Assembly (NCBI RefSeq): GCF_018614655.1
Contig: NZ_JAGGOG010000003.1
Coordinates: forward strand, 124,001 to 188,000
DNA: 64,000 nt
Reading direction: 5' to 3'
Source of the DNA: Pseudomonas fluorescens
GTDB taxonomy: Bacteria > Pseudomonadota > Gammaproteobacteria > Pseudomonadales > Pseudomonadaceae
A program made the position numbers and the translations under genes. The notes under the pieces were generated by a model. The model was not told the origin of the DNA. It saw only the letters and a list, made by a program, of their open reading frames with translations, and made no database searches. Position 1 is the first letter of the stretch. The number at the start of each line of letters is the position of its first letter. Positions 36,051-44,714 of the stretch are shown in pieces.

Positions 36051-36269
36051 ATCTCCACTGGGCTCTAAAACACCTCAAATATCCCCATCCGGGGAACATC
36101 ATTCCGTCATCCCCGTCGGTTACATAAGTAGCTGCACGGCACCACACGACGAACGCGTGCAAAAACGCGACATTTTTAGTTGATCTAAAACCCCTCACGT
36201 CCTAAAGTTCGCGCCGAACGTCCATGCTGGAAACGATCCATCCGGCTCAAGTACTGACGACGAGACAGC

Positions 36270-36306
36270 AAGGCCAAGGGCAGCGGTTGCTCCCATGGCC
36301 TTTTTG
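36270..36306 (+). promoter_or_regulatory. terminator-like hairpin in the speC leader (attenuator or small RNA end)
   Basis: AAGGCCA and TGGCCTTTTTGC arms with internal GGGCAGC/GCTCCC pairing are followed by T-rich sequence, about 105 nt before the speC start. This is either an attenuator or the 3' end of a small RNA transcribed from about 36180-36200. Confidence 0.45.
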
Positions 36307-36410
36307 CTTTCGGCGACATGCCTTGGGAAGTAGGCGAACCAAAGTGGGGATACGGAGGACGTTCATTTGCACCCATTGATCAATCTAGTTTGCCAGTAGG
36401 AGTTCCCAGC

Positions 36411-37574
36411 ATGTCGATCCAGGTCGAAGACTATTACGCGCGCGAAACCTTCCAGAAAATGAAGGCCTTCGCCGACACGCAAGAAACCCCGTTCGTGGTG
36501 ATCGACACCGCGATGATCAGCAAGGCCTATGACGACCTGCGCGCCGGTTTCGAATTCGCCAAGGTCTATTACGCGGTCAAGGCCAACCCGGCCGTCGAAA
36601 TCATCGACCTGCTGAAAGCCAAAGGCTCGAGCTTCGACATCGCCTCGATCTACGAGCTGGACAAGGTGCTGGACCGTGGCGTCAGCGCCGACCGTATCAG
36701 CTACGGCAACACCATCAAGAAATCCAAGGACATCCGCTACTTCTATGAGAAGGGCGTGCGGCTGTTCTCCACCGACTCCGAAGCCGACTTGCGCAACATC
36801 GCCAAGGCCGCACCGGGTTCGAAAGTCTATGTGCGGATCCTCACCGAAGGCTCGACCACCGCTGACTGGCCTCTGTCGCGCAAGTTCGGCTGCCAGACCG
36901 ACATGGCCATGGACCTGCTGATCCTCGCCCGCGACCTGGGCCTGGTGCCGTACGGCATCTCGTTCCACGTAGGTTCACAACAGCGTGATATCAGCGTGTG
37001 GGATGCAGCAATCGCCAAGGTCAAAGTGATCTTCGAGCGCCTGAAAGAAGAAGACGGCATCCAGTTGAAGCTGATCAACATGGGCGGCGGCTTCCCGGCC
37101 AACTACATCACCCGCACCAACAGCCTGGAAACCTACGCCGAAGAAATCATCCGTTTCCTCAAGGAAGACTTCGGTGATGACCTGCCGGAAATCATCCTGG
37201 AGCCAGGCCGCTCGTTGATCGCCAACGCCGGGATCCTGGTCAGTGAAGTGGTGTTGGTCGCCCGTAAATCGCGTACCGCCGTCGAGCGTTGGGTGTACAC
37301 GGATGTGGGCAAATTCTCTGGCCTGATCGAAACCATGGACGAAGCCATCAAGTTCCCGATCTGGACCGAGAAAAAAGGCGAGATGGAAGAAGTGGTCATC
37401 GCCGGGCCAACCTGCGACAGCGCCGACATCATGTACGAGAACTACAAGTACGGGCTGCCGCTGAACCTGGCGATTGGTGATCGGTTGTACTGGTTGTCCA
37501 CCGGTGCTTACACCACCAGCTACAGTGCTGTTGAATTCAATGGTTTCCCACCGTTGAAATCGTTCTACCTGTAA
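36411..37574 (+). CDS. speC: ornithine decarboxylase (fold III PLP enzyme)
   Basis: The protein has 387 residues. The PLP lysine is Lys57 in YYAVKANP. It has phosphate-binding GGGFP, EPGRSLIANAG, HVGSQ and the active-site cysteine in AGPTCDSADIM near residue 335. This is the eukaryotic-like group IV decarboxylase (about 390 residues), matching PAO1 PA4519. It converts ornithine to putrescine for polyamine synthesis. Related enzymes can also take lysine. TAGGAG precedes the ATG. It is monocistronic, with its own terminator. Confidence 0.92.
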   Translation: MSIQVEDYYARETFQKMKAFADTQETPFVVIDTAMISKAYDDLRAGFEFAKVYYAVKANPAVEIIDLLKAKGSSFDIASIYELDKVLDRGVSADRISYGNTIKKSKDIRYFYEKGVRLFSTDSEADLRNIAKAAPGSKVYVRILTEGSTTADWPLSRKFGCQTDMAMDLLILARDLGLVPYGISFHVGSQQRDISVWDAAIAKVKVIFERLKEEDGIQLKLINMGGGFPANYITRTNSLETYAEEIIRFLKEDFGDDLPEIILEPGRSLIANAGILVSEVVLVARKSRTAVERWVYTDVGKFSGLIETMDEAIKFPIWTEKKGEMEEVVIAGPTCDSADIMYENYKYGLPLNLAIGDRLYWLSTGAYTTSYSAVEFNGFPPLKSFYL

Positions 37575-37584
37575 CGCAAGCAAC

Positions 37585-37619
37585 AAAAAAAGCCCATGAC
37601 GTGTCATGGGCTTTTTTTT
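37585..37619 (+). terminator. rho-independent terminator after speC
   Basis: A perfect AAAGCCCATGAC/GTCATGGGCTTT stem with A- and T-tracts on both sides lies directly after the stop. It also borders the convergent Sel1 gene. Confidence 0.9.
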
Positions 37620-37621
37620 GA

Positions 37622-38371
37622 TCATGAAAGTGCTGCGGCGCGCGCCTGATAAGCCAATGCCATCGCCTTGATCTGCGGATCATTGGCGCTCTGCAATGCC
37701 ACCTGCGCCACCCGCAAAAACTTCAGATTCCCGCCCTCCAGCGCCTTGCGCAGCCACTCCAGTGCAGCCTCGGTCTGACCTTGATCCGCCAACACCGCCG
37801 CATAGCTGAACTGCCCGCGAAAATCCCCACCGACGGCTGATTGTCGATACCACTCAACCGCTGCGTTTAAATCCTGCGGGCAGAATTGCCCCTCTTCCAG
37901 ATACCGCCCCAGCAGGTTCATCGACTTGGCATGCCCCCGCTCCGCCGCCTGTCGGTAGCACCTCAGCGCTTGCGACTGATCGCAAGCCACGCCACGCCCG
38001 GTCGCCAGCAGGTTGGCGTAGTTGTACAAGCCCCAATCCAGCCCGGCTTCCGCCGCCAGGCGATATTCCCGAGCGGCCGCACCCGCATTGGCGTCGCAAC
38101 CCCAACCCTGCTCAAAACACCGACCCGCCATATTGCGCGCCATCACGTGGCCGCCTTGGGCCGCAATCTGGAACCAGCGCAGTGCCAGTGCCTCGTCGCG
38201 CTCGATGCCGCGCCCTTCCAGCAGGATCTGCCCGAGCAGCGCTTGGGCATCCACCACACCCTCTTTCGCGGCGATCAGGATTGCCTGGGCGGCGCGCACC
38301 GGGGATTCGTCGAGCATGGCTCGCAGTTGCTCACCGTCCAGCACTTCTTCACGGCGCAGATGAAAGCCCAC
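37622..38371 (-). CDS. Sel1-repeat (tetratricopeptide-like) protein
   Basis: The protein has 249 residues with no signal peptide. At least four Sel1 repeats are visible as [A]xxWxxxAAxxGxxxA patterns: ALRWFQIAAQGGHVMARNMA, AAREYRLAAEAGLDWGLYNY, ALRCYRQAAERGHAKSMNLL and AVEWYRQSAVGGDFRGQFSY. Such repeats mediate protein-protein contacts. It lies 2 bp downstream of piuC and is probably co-transcribed with it, as in PAO1 (PA4516-PA4515), suggesting an iron-linked but unknown role. Confidence 0.87.
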   Translation of the reverse strand: MGFHLRREEVLDGEQLRAMLDESPVRAAQAILIAAKEGVVDAQALLGQILLEGRGIERDEALALRWFQIAAQGGHVMARNMAGRCFEQGWGCDANAGAAAREYRLAAEAGLDWGLYNYANLLATGRGVACDQSQALRCYRQAAERGHAKSMNLLGRYLEEGQFCPQDLNAAVEWYRQSAVGGDFRGQFSYAAVLADQGQTEAALEWLRKALEGGNLKFLRVAQVALQSANDPQIKAMALAYQARAAALS

Positions 38372-38373
38372 GG

Positions 38374-39054
38374 TCAGACCTCAACCCAGCGGCGCAACAG
38401 GTTGTGGTAGGTACCGGTGAGTTGGATCAGCGCCGGGTGGTCCGGCACATCCGTGGTCAGTTGCTGGATCGCGCCATCCATTTCAAACAGCAGGGTTCGC
38501 TGGCTGTCTTCACGCACCAGGCTCTGGGTCCAGAAAAACGAGGCGTAGCGGGTACCACGGGTGACGGCATTGACCTTGTGCAAGCTGGAGCCTGGGTACA
38601 ACACCATGTCCCCGGCCGGCAACTTAACCCGCTGCAGGCCGAAGGTGTCCTGGATTTCCAGTTCGCCACCGTCGTAGTCGTCCGGGTCGCTGAAAAACAG
38701 CGTGGATGAAAGATCGGTGCGCACCCGCTCATGACTGCTCTTGGGCTGGCGCACGGCGTTGTCGATATGGAAGTCGAAACTGCCGCCAGCGGTGTAGCAA
38801 TTAAGCAGGGGCGGAAAGACTTTGTGCGGTAACGCCGCTGACATAAACAGCGGATTTTTCCACAGGCGATCCAGCATCGCCGCGCCGATTTCCTGTGCCA
38901 GCGGATGGCCTTCCGGCAGTTGCAGGTTGTGCTTGGCTTTGGCCGACTGATGCCCGGCGGTAATTTTGCCGTCGGCCCAATCGGCTTGCTCTAGGGCTTC
39001 GCGGATGCGCAGCACCTCCTCGCGAGAGAACAGGCCGGGAATGTGCAGCAACAT
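38374..39054 (-). CDS. piuC: PiuC, Fe(II)/2-oxoglutarate-dependent (PKHD-type) hydroxylase
   Basis: This 226-residue protein has the PKHD-type dioxygenase facial triad: His96 and Asp98 (FDFHIDNAV) and His159 ([10 protein letters not shown]), with 2-oxoglutarate-binding Arg169. It is related to E. coli YbiX. It acts in the cytoplasm on an unknown, possibly siderophore-related, substrate. It is divergent from piuA with a 215-bp shared control region, the known arrangement in PAO1 where both are iron-repressed. The ATG at 39054 gives [10 protein letters not shown], the family N-terminus. Confidence 0.9.
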   Translation of the reverse strand: MLLHIPGLFSREEVLRIREALEQADWADGKITAGHQSAKAKHNLQLPEGHPLAQEIGAAMLDRLWKNPLFMSAALPHKVFPPLLNCYTAGGSFDFHIDNAVRQPKSSHERVRTDLSSTLFFSDPDDYDGGELEIQDTFGLQRVKLPAGDMVLYPGSSLHKVNAVTRGTRYASFFWTQSLVREDSQRTLLFEMDGAIQQLTTDVPDHPALIQLTGTYHNLLRRWVEV

Positions 39055-39085
39055 GGGGCAATACCTGGGGCAGAGGGATGCCAAT

Positions 39086-39215
39086 GGTATTGATTCTTAT
39101 TGAATGTGTAAAACCCTGTTCTGCGCCGGAGACGAACGAGAACGCAAAAACCGTAAGGCAAAAGTGTAAAGAATGTAAATTCAATGCGAATAGTAATGTA
39201 TCGCAATTGATAGAA
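39086..39215. promoter_or_regulatory. piuC-piuA intergenic region with candidate Fur sites
   Basis: Two AT-rich imperfect palindromes recall the Fur consensus: GGTATTGATTCTTATTG (39086-39102), near the piuC start, and GCGAATAGTAATGTATCGC (about 39186-39204), on the piuA side. Iron control is established for the PAO1 counterparts. The exact sites here are weak guesses from eye comparison. Confidence 0.35.
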
Positions 39216-39269
39216 ATACTTGTTAACACTATATTCCGCGCCTTCACATCCTTGGGGAAAGGACACGTC

Positions 39270-41555
39270 ATGTCGCGCACTTCGATAAAAACACCGGTCA
39301 ATTCACCTCGCTTACTGGCTTCGGCCATCGGCGTTGCCATCAGCGCCAGCTCTGTAGCCCACTTGGCTCAAGCGGCCGAAGACACCGAACAAAAAGGCGA
39401 GCGCAACAGCATCTCCCTGGGTGCCACCAGCATCACCGGGCAAGAACAGGACGCAACCTCTTACCAGGTAGAAAAAGCCTCTTCGCAAAAATACACCGCC
39501 CCGCTGGTAGACACCCCGCGCTCGGTCACCGTGGTACCCCAGCAAGTCCTCAAGGACACCGCCGCCACCTCGTTGCAGGATGCCTTGCGCACCGTACCAG
39601 GCATTACCTTTGGCGCCGGTGAGGGTGGCAACCCGCAGGGCGACCGTCCGTTCATTCGCGGCTTTGACGCCCAGGGCGACACCTACCTCGATGGCGTGCG
39701 CGACACCGGCGGCCAGAGCCGCGAGATCTTCGACATCGAGTCCATCGAAGTCAGCAAAGGCCCGAACTCGTCCTTCGGCGGCCGCGGCTCGGCCGGTGGC
39801 AGCCTCAACCTGGTGAGCAAGACGCCACAGGCGCGGGACTTCACAAACGGCGGTTTTACCTACGGTTCCGACCAGACCCGTCGCTACGTGCTGGACGTCA
39901 ACCGTCAGTTCCTCGACAACGCCGCGTTCCGCCTGAACCTGATGAGCCACGAACAGAACGTGGCCGGTCGCGACACCATCAACTACGACCGTTGGGGCGT
40001 GGCACCGTCGCTGACTTTTGGCCTGGGCACACCGACTCGCGTCAACTTCAGCTACTACCACATGGAAAGTAATGATCTGCCGGATTCGGGGATTCCGTAT
40101 GGCTACGGTAACAGCGGAGCAAAAGCCGTCCACGTCCATGACAAGCCTACCGATGGCGGCGACAGCAATAACTTCTATGGTCTGAAAGACCGCGACTTCC
40201 GCAAGACCCGCGCCGATATCGCCACGTTCGCCATCGAGCACGACCTGAACGACAACATGACGCTGAAAAACACCCTGCGCCACGGCAACACCGGTCAGGA
40301 CTACATCCTGACGCAACCGGACGACAGCCAGCACAACGTCAACCAGTTCGGTACCGTTTGGCGTCGCGCCAACACCCGAGTGACCACGACTGAAACCACT
40401 ACCAACCAGACCGACCTGTTTGGTACGTTCCAGGCGCTGGGCTTCAAGAACTCCTACTCCACTGGCCTGGAATTCACTGGCGAAGAGAACCGCGCCAGCG
40501 GCTATACCGTCACGCCTAATGCCAACCCGACTTGCAATCCCGCCAAAGGCAGCCTGGGCGGTAGCTGCACCTCGCTGAGCAACCCGACTCCGGACGACAA
40601 CTGGACCGGCAGTGCCGTACGCAACTACTACGGCACCAATACCAAGGCCACTAGCCGCGCCGCTTACGTGTTCGACACCATCGAACTCGATCCGAAATGG
40701 CTGCTGAACGTTGGCCTGCGCTACGACACCTTCGACACCGAGGCCAACACCAACGCGGCTGCCGGAAGAACCAAGATCAAGGACGACAGCCAGTTCTTCA
40801 ACTGGCAGGCCGGTCTGGTCTGGAAGCCAATGGAAAACGGCAGTGTCTATGCTTCCTACGCGACCTCGGCGACCCCGGCCGGTGGCTTGGTAGGCGAAGG
40901 CGCTGACGGCAACCCGCTGTCCGCCGGTGCTGCCACCAGCGACCTGAAGCCAGAAGAAACCGTCAACTACGAACTGGGCACCAAGTGGGACGTGTTCCAC
41001 GACCGCCTGTCCCTGACGGCTGCTGTATTCCGTACCGAGAAGAAAAACACCCGGATCCTGGTGGATTCCATGACCTACCAAAACGCCGGTGAGTCCCGCG
41101 TTGACGGCCTGGAACTGTCGGCCAGCGGCAAGATCACCGACAAATGGCAGATGTTCGCCGGGTACAGTTACCTGAAAAGCGAGCTGGTGGACGCAGGCCT
41201 CAACGGCCGTAACGGCGCAGTCAGCGCAGGCTCCAACAAAGGCAACGACATGCCCAACACGCCGAAGAACACCTTCAGCCTCTGGACCACCTATGACGTG
41301 ACCCCGAAGCTGACCATCGGTGGCGGCGCGTTCTATGTCGACGAGGTCTACGGCGACGCGGGCAACACCGTTTACGTACCGTCCTACACCCGCTACGACG
41401 CCATGGCCAGCTACAAGCTGACCAAGAACGTCGACCTGCAATTGAACGTGCAGAACCTGACCGACAAGACCTACTACGACAAAGCCTACTCGGCACACTT
41501 CGCCAACCAGGCGGCCGGTCGTACGGCGCTGTTGACCACCAGCTTCCACTTCTAA
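39270..41555 (+). CDS. piuA: TonB-dependent catecholate-type siderophore receptor PiuA
   Basis: The protein has 761 residues with a signal peptide of about 35 residues (ending HLAQAAED). A TonB-box-like NSISLGATSITG is followed by a plug domain with TPRSVTVVPQQVLKDTAA and DGVRDTGGQSREIFDIESIE. A 22-strand barrel ends in LLTTSFHF, with the terminal Phe typical of outer-membrane proteins. It imports ferric catecholate compounds (Fiu/PiuA family), a family also known to admit catechol-bearing siderophore-like antibiotics. The ATG at 39270 follows GAAAGGA by about 6 nt. It is divergent from piuC. Confidence 0.9.
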   Translation: MSRTSIKTPVNSPRLLASAIGVAISASSVAHLAQAAEDTEQKGERNSISLGATSITGQEQDATSYQVEKASSQKYTAPLVDTPRSVTVVPQQVLKDTAATSLQDALRTVPGITFGAGEGGNPQGDRPFIRGFDAQGDTYLDGVRDTGGQSREIFDIESIEVSKGPNSSFGGRGSAGGSLNLVSKTPQARDFTNGGFTYGSDQTRRYVLDVNRQFLDNAAFRLNLMSHEQNVAGRDTINYDRWGVAPSLTFGLGTPTRVNFSYYHMESNDLPDSGIPYGYGNSGAKAVHVHDKPTDGGDSNNFYGLKDRDFRKTRADIATFAIEHDLNDNMTLKNTLRHGNTGQDYILTQPDDSQHNVNQFGTVWRRANTRVTTTETTTNQTDLFGTFQALGFKNSYSTGLEFTGEENRASGYTVTPNANPTCNPAKGSLGGSCTSLSNPTPDDNWTGSAVRNYYGTNTKATSRAAYVFDTIELDPKWLLNVGLRYDTFDTEANTNAAAGRTKIKDDSQFFNWQAGLVWKPMENGSVYASYATSATPAGGLVGEGADGNPLSAGAATSDLKPEETVNYELGTKWDVFHDRLSLTAAVFRTEKKNTRILVDSMTYQNAGESRVDGLELSASGKITDKWQMFAGYSYLKSELVDAGLNGRNGAVSAGSNKGNDMPNTPKNTFSLWTTYDVTPKLTIGGGAFYVDEVYGDAGNTVYVPSYTRYDAMASYKLTKNVDLQLNVQNLTDKTYYDKAYSAHFANQAAGRTALLTTSFHF

Positions 41556-41566
41556 AACGCGACCCT

Positions 41567-41687
41567 GTAGCCGCTGCCGAGGCACGAGGCTGCGATGGGT
41601 TTGGGCGGCATTCCGACGTAGCAGACCCCGAAAGGCGGTCCTGCGGACACGCATCGCAGCCTCGTGCCTCGGCAGCGGCTACAAGGC
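41567..41687. repeat. large REP palindrome (GTAGCCGCTGCC type)
   Basis: GTAGCCGCTGCCGAGGCACG and AGGCTGCGATG arms are mirrored about 70 bp later by CATCGCAGCC and CGTGCCTCGGCAGCGGCTAC. The two arms are almost perfect complements. It lies between piuA and piuB. Confidence 0.87.
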
Positions 41688-41702
41688 GGCGATAGCCGTA
41701 GT

Positions 41703-41735
41703 AAAACCCCACGCATCGGATGCGTGGGTTTTTTG
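41703..41735. terminator. rho-independent terminator after piuA
   Basis: AAAACCCCACGCATC and GATGCGTGGGTTTTTT arms with a GG centre and T-run. It suggests that piuB, 82 bp further on, has its own promoter. Confidence 0.87.
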
Positions 41736-41817
41736 TGTGTAAACAGAATGTTTCTCGACAACTCACGGCATAATGCGCGCCGTGGCGAACATATTCAGAT
41801 GAACGAGGCAGTCCGAC

Positions 41818-44343
41818 GTGTTGAAGAAAACCCTGTTCCAGTTGCATTGGTTCTTCGGCATTACGGCCGGGCTGGTGCTGGCCTTGATGGGGATTACCGG
41901 TGCCACGGTCTCGTTCCAGGATGAAATCCTGAGGGCGCTCAACCCGACAGTGCTGACCGTCGAAAAGCGCCCGGCCGGGGTGCTGCCGCCTGCCGAGCTG
42001 GTGCGCACGTTGGAGGCCACCGAAGGCAAGGCCGTCTCGATGCTCTGGGTGGAAAGCGAAAGCGGCAACGCCGCCCGGGTGTTCTTCACCCCGCCGCCGG
42101 GCGAACGTCGCGGCCAGATGCGCTACTTCGACCCGTACACCGGTAACTACATGGGCGACGCCGTCGGCCAGGACTTCTTCGGATTCATGTTGCAACTGCA
42201 CCGTTTCCTGGCGATAGGCGATACCGGCCGACAGATCACCGGTGCCTGCACGCTGATCCTGGTGTTCTTCTGCCTGTCCGGCCTGTACCTGCGCTGGCCG
42301 CGCCAAGTAGCGAGCTGGCGTGCCTGGCTGACCCTGGATTGGCGCAAAAAAGGCCGCAGTTTCAACTGGGACCTGCACTCGGTATTCGGTACCTGGTGCC
42401 TGCTGTTCTATCTCTTGGCCGCATTGACCGGCCTGTCCTGGTCCTACGAGTGGTACAGCCAGGGCCTCAATAAATTGCTCTCGGACACTCCGCAAAACGA
42501 GCGGATGCGCAAGCGCGGCCCAGCCCTTGAAGGCCCGGCGCCAGTGGCCAACTATGAAGCGATGTGGAGCAGCATCTACAGCAATGCCGGCCCCAAGTTA
42601 AGTGCCTACAACATCCGCATGCCAGCGGTTGCAGGCCAACCCGCCACCGTGTTCTATCTGCTGCAGGATTCGCCCCATGACCGGGCACTGAACCAGATCA
42701 GCCTGGATCCGGCCACGGGCGAGGTCAAACGCCATGATCAATACGCCAGCAAAAGCGTCAAGGCACAGTTGCTGACCAGCATTTATGCGCTGCACGTCGG
42801 CAGTTATTTCGGCTTGGTGGGACGGATCATCCTGACCATCACCGCCCTGTGTATGCCGCTGTTCTTTATCACCGGCTGGCTGCTGTACCTGGACCGTCGC
42901 CGTAAGAAACGCCAGATCCGCGACGCCCGTAAAGGCTTGAGTGAAAACCCCGGCGACGCGCCAGCCTGGCTGATCGGCTTTGCCAGCCAGAGCGGTTTTG
43001 CCGAACAACTGGCCTGGCAGACCGCCGGGCAATTGCAGGCCGCCGGTTTGCCGGTGAAAGTCCAATCCCTGGGCAGCGTCAGCGAAGACGACTTGCGTCA
43101 GTCAGAGAATGCGCTGTTCGTGGTCAGTACCTTCGGCGACGGCGAGGCTCCGGACAGCGCTCGCGGTTTTGAGCGTAGCGTGCTGGGCCGGGACTTGTCC
43201 CTTAAAGGCTTGAATTACTCGGTACTGGCCTTGGGCGATCGGCAATACCAGCACTTCTGCGGCTTTGCCCGACGTCTGCATTTCTGGCTGACCAACCAGG
43301 GTGGCAACCCGTTGTTCGCCCCGGTTGAAGTCGACAGCGGCGACAGCGACGCCTTGCTGCACTGGCAACAACAACTGGGCCAACTCACCGGCCACGCACC
43401 CACGGCCGCGTGGGCCAGCCCCAGTTACGAAAACTGGACCTTGAGCCAGCGCACCCTGCTCAACCCGGACAGCAGCGGCTCAGGCGTGTACTTGCTGGGG
43501 CTGACGCCGCCAGGCCCACGAACCTGGCTGGCCGGTGACCTGGTAGAAGTACTGCCGCGCAATGCTCCCTGGGCCATCGACCACTTCCTCGCCGGCCTCG
43601 GCATTGCCGGCAGCGACGGTGTGCAGATCGACGGCCTGGTACAAACCCTCGATCAGGCGTTGGCCAGCCGCCAGCTCCCGGACAATCGCGCTCATCTGGT
43701 GGGCCTGCACGCCCAGGCGTTGGTGGATGCGCTGGTGCCGTTGGTCATGCGCGAATACTCCATCGCCTCGATTGCCAGCGACGGCGTACTGGAGCTGATC
43801 GTGCGCCAGGAACGCCACTCCGACGGCAGCCTCGGCCTGGGCTCCGGCTGGTTGACCGAACACGCGAACATCGGCTCAGGCATCAGCCTGCGTCTGCGGC
43901 GTAACAGCGGATTCCATTTGCCGAGCGAACCGGTGCCGCTGATTCTGCTGGGCAACGGCACCGGTCTCGCCGGGTTGCGCAGCCTGCTCAAGGCGCGGAT
44001 TGTCGACGGCCAGCAACGTAACTGGCTGCTGTTTGGCGAGCGCAATATCGCCCACGACTACCATTGCCGGGACGAGCTGCAAGGCTGGCTGGCCAGCGGT
44101 GATCTGGCCTTGCTGGACCTGGCGTTCAGTCGGGACCAGGAGGAAAAGATCTACGTTCAAGACCGCCTGCGCGAATCCGCCGAGGTCCTGCGCAAGTGGC
44201 TGGCCAATGGTGCGGCGATTTATGTCTGCGGCAGTTTGCAGGGTATGGCAACGGGCGTGGATCAGGTGCTGGTGGAGGTGTTGGGCAGTGAGGCCGTTGA
44301 ACGCCTGATCGAGCAAGGCCGTTATCGCCGGGATGTTTACTGA
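41818..44343 (+). CDS. piuB: PiuB, PepSY-flavodoxin-ferredoxin-reductase fusion (iron-regulated reductase)
   Basis: The protein has 841 residues. The N-terminal PepSY-TM part has about four membrane helices ([20 protein letters not shown] at about 10-30, then helices near 140-160, 190-210 and 340-365). A flavodoxin-like domain follows near 385-530 ([30 protein letters not shown]). Next are an FAD domain and a C-terminal NADPH domain ([35 protein letters not shown]). It is presumed to be an inner-membrane NADPH-dependent reductase for ferric chelates, next to piuA and piuC as in PAO1 (PA4513). The start is GTG at 41818, with GAGG about 10 nt upstream. Confidence 0.88.
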   Translation: MLKKTLFQLHWFFGITAGLVLALMGITGATVSFQDEILRALNPTVLTVEKRPAGVLPPAELVRTLEATEGKAVSMLWVESESGNAARVFFTPPPGERRGQMRYFDPYTGNYMGDAVGQDFFGFMLQLHRFLAIGDTGRQITGACTLILVFFCLSGLYLRWPRQVASWRAWLTLDWRKKGRSFNWDLHSVFGTWCLLFYLLAALTGLSWSYEWYSQGLNKLLSDTPQNERMRKRGPALEGPAPVANYEAMWSSIYSNAGPKLSAYNIRMPAVAGQPATVFYLLQDSPHDRALNQISLDPATGEVKRHDQYASKSVKAQLLTSIYALHVGSYFGLVGRIILTITALCMPLFFITGWLLYLDRRRKKRQIRDARKGLSENPGDAPAWLIGFASQSGFAEQLAWQTAGQLQAAGLPVKVQSLGSVSEDDLRQSENALFVVSTFGDGEAPDSARGFERSVLGRDLSLKGLNYSVLALGDRQYQHFCGFARRLHFWLTNQGGNPLFAPVEVDSGDSDALLHWQQQLGQLTGHAPTAAWASPSYENWTLSQRTLLNPDSSGSGVYLLGLTPPGPRTWLAGDLVEVLPRNAPWAIDHFLAGLGIAGSDGVQIDGLVQTLDQALASRQLPDNRAHLVGLHAQALVDALVPLVMREYSIASIASDGVLELIVRQERHSDGSLGLGSGWLTEHANIGSGISLRLRRNSGFHLPSEPVPLILLGNGTGLAGLRSLLKARIVDGQQRNWLLFGERNIAHDYHCRDELQGWLASGDLALLDLAFSRDQEEKIYVQDRLRESAEVLRKWLANGAAIYVCGSLQGMATGVDQVLVEVLGSEAVERLIEQGRYRRDVY

Positions 44344-44345
44344 CC

Positions 44346-44706
44346 TGTAGCCGCTGCCGCCAGGCTGCGATAAGGGCCGAAGGACCTTCGGCGGTTTCAA
44401 GCCCCTGGCGTCTGCTGCGCAGCCGATCGCAGACTGCGCCAGCGGCTACAGGTATCGCAGCACTGTCCAATGTGTAGCCGCTGCCGCCAGGCTGCGATAA
44501 GGGCCGAAGGACCTTCGACGGTTTCAAGTCCCTGGCGTCTGCTGCGCAGCCGATCGCAGGCTGCGCCAGCGGCTACAGGTATCGCAGCACTGTCCAATGT
44601 GTAGCCGCTGCCGCCAGGCTGCGATAAGGGCCGAAGGACCTTCGACGGTTTCAAGTCCCTGGCGACTGCTGCGCAGCCGATCGCAGGCTGCGCCAGCGGC
44701 TACAGG
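44346..44706. repeat. three tandem 127-bp repeats built on a REP palindrome
   Basis: TGTAGCCGCTGCCGCCAGGC starts at 44346, 44473 and 44600, an exact 127-bp period. Each unit is itself an inverted repeat of the GTAGCCGCTGCC type, plus a linker (TATCGCAGCACTGTCCAATG) between copies. The last copy lacks the linker. The copies differ by only a few bases, indicating recent expansion. It lies between convergent piuB and phoD. Confidence 0.95.
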
Positions 44707-44714
44707 GACCGTTG

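Larger units (their letters stand above)
35937..36410 (+). other. 474-bp region between the ABC operon and speC
   Basis: It contains a REP pair, then an AT-richer stretch (36061-36190) without features. A structured segment follows, with GTTCG/CGAAC (about 36207-36219) and a terminator-like hairpin, and then the speC ribosome site TAGGAG. No coding frame was seen. Confidence 0.6.

Noticed and set aside
39312..41654. 780-codon open frame opposite piuA
   Set aside because: It is a shadow of the GC-rich receptor gene; no motifs, ribosome site or family resemblance.
44346..44706. Regularly spaced repeats as a possible CRISPR array
   Set aside because: Units are 127 bp with no unique spacers; they are tandem palindromic elements.
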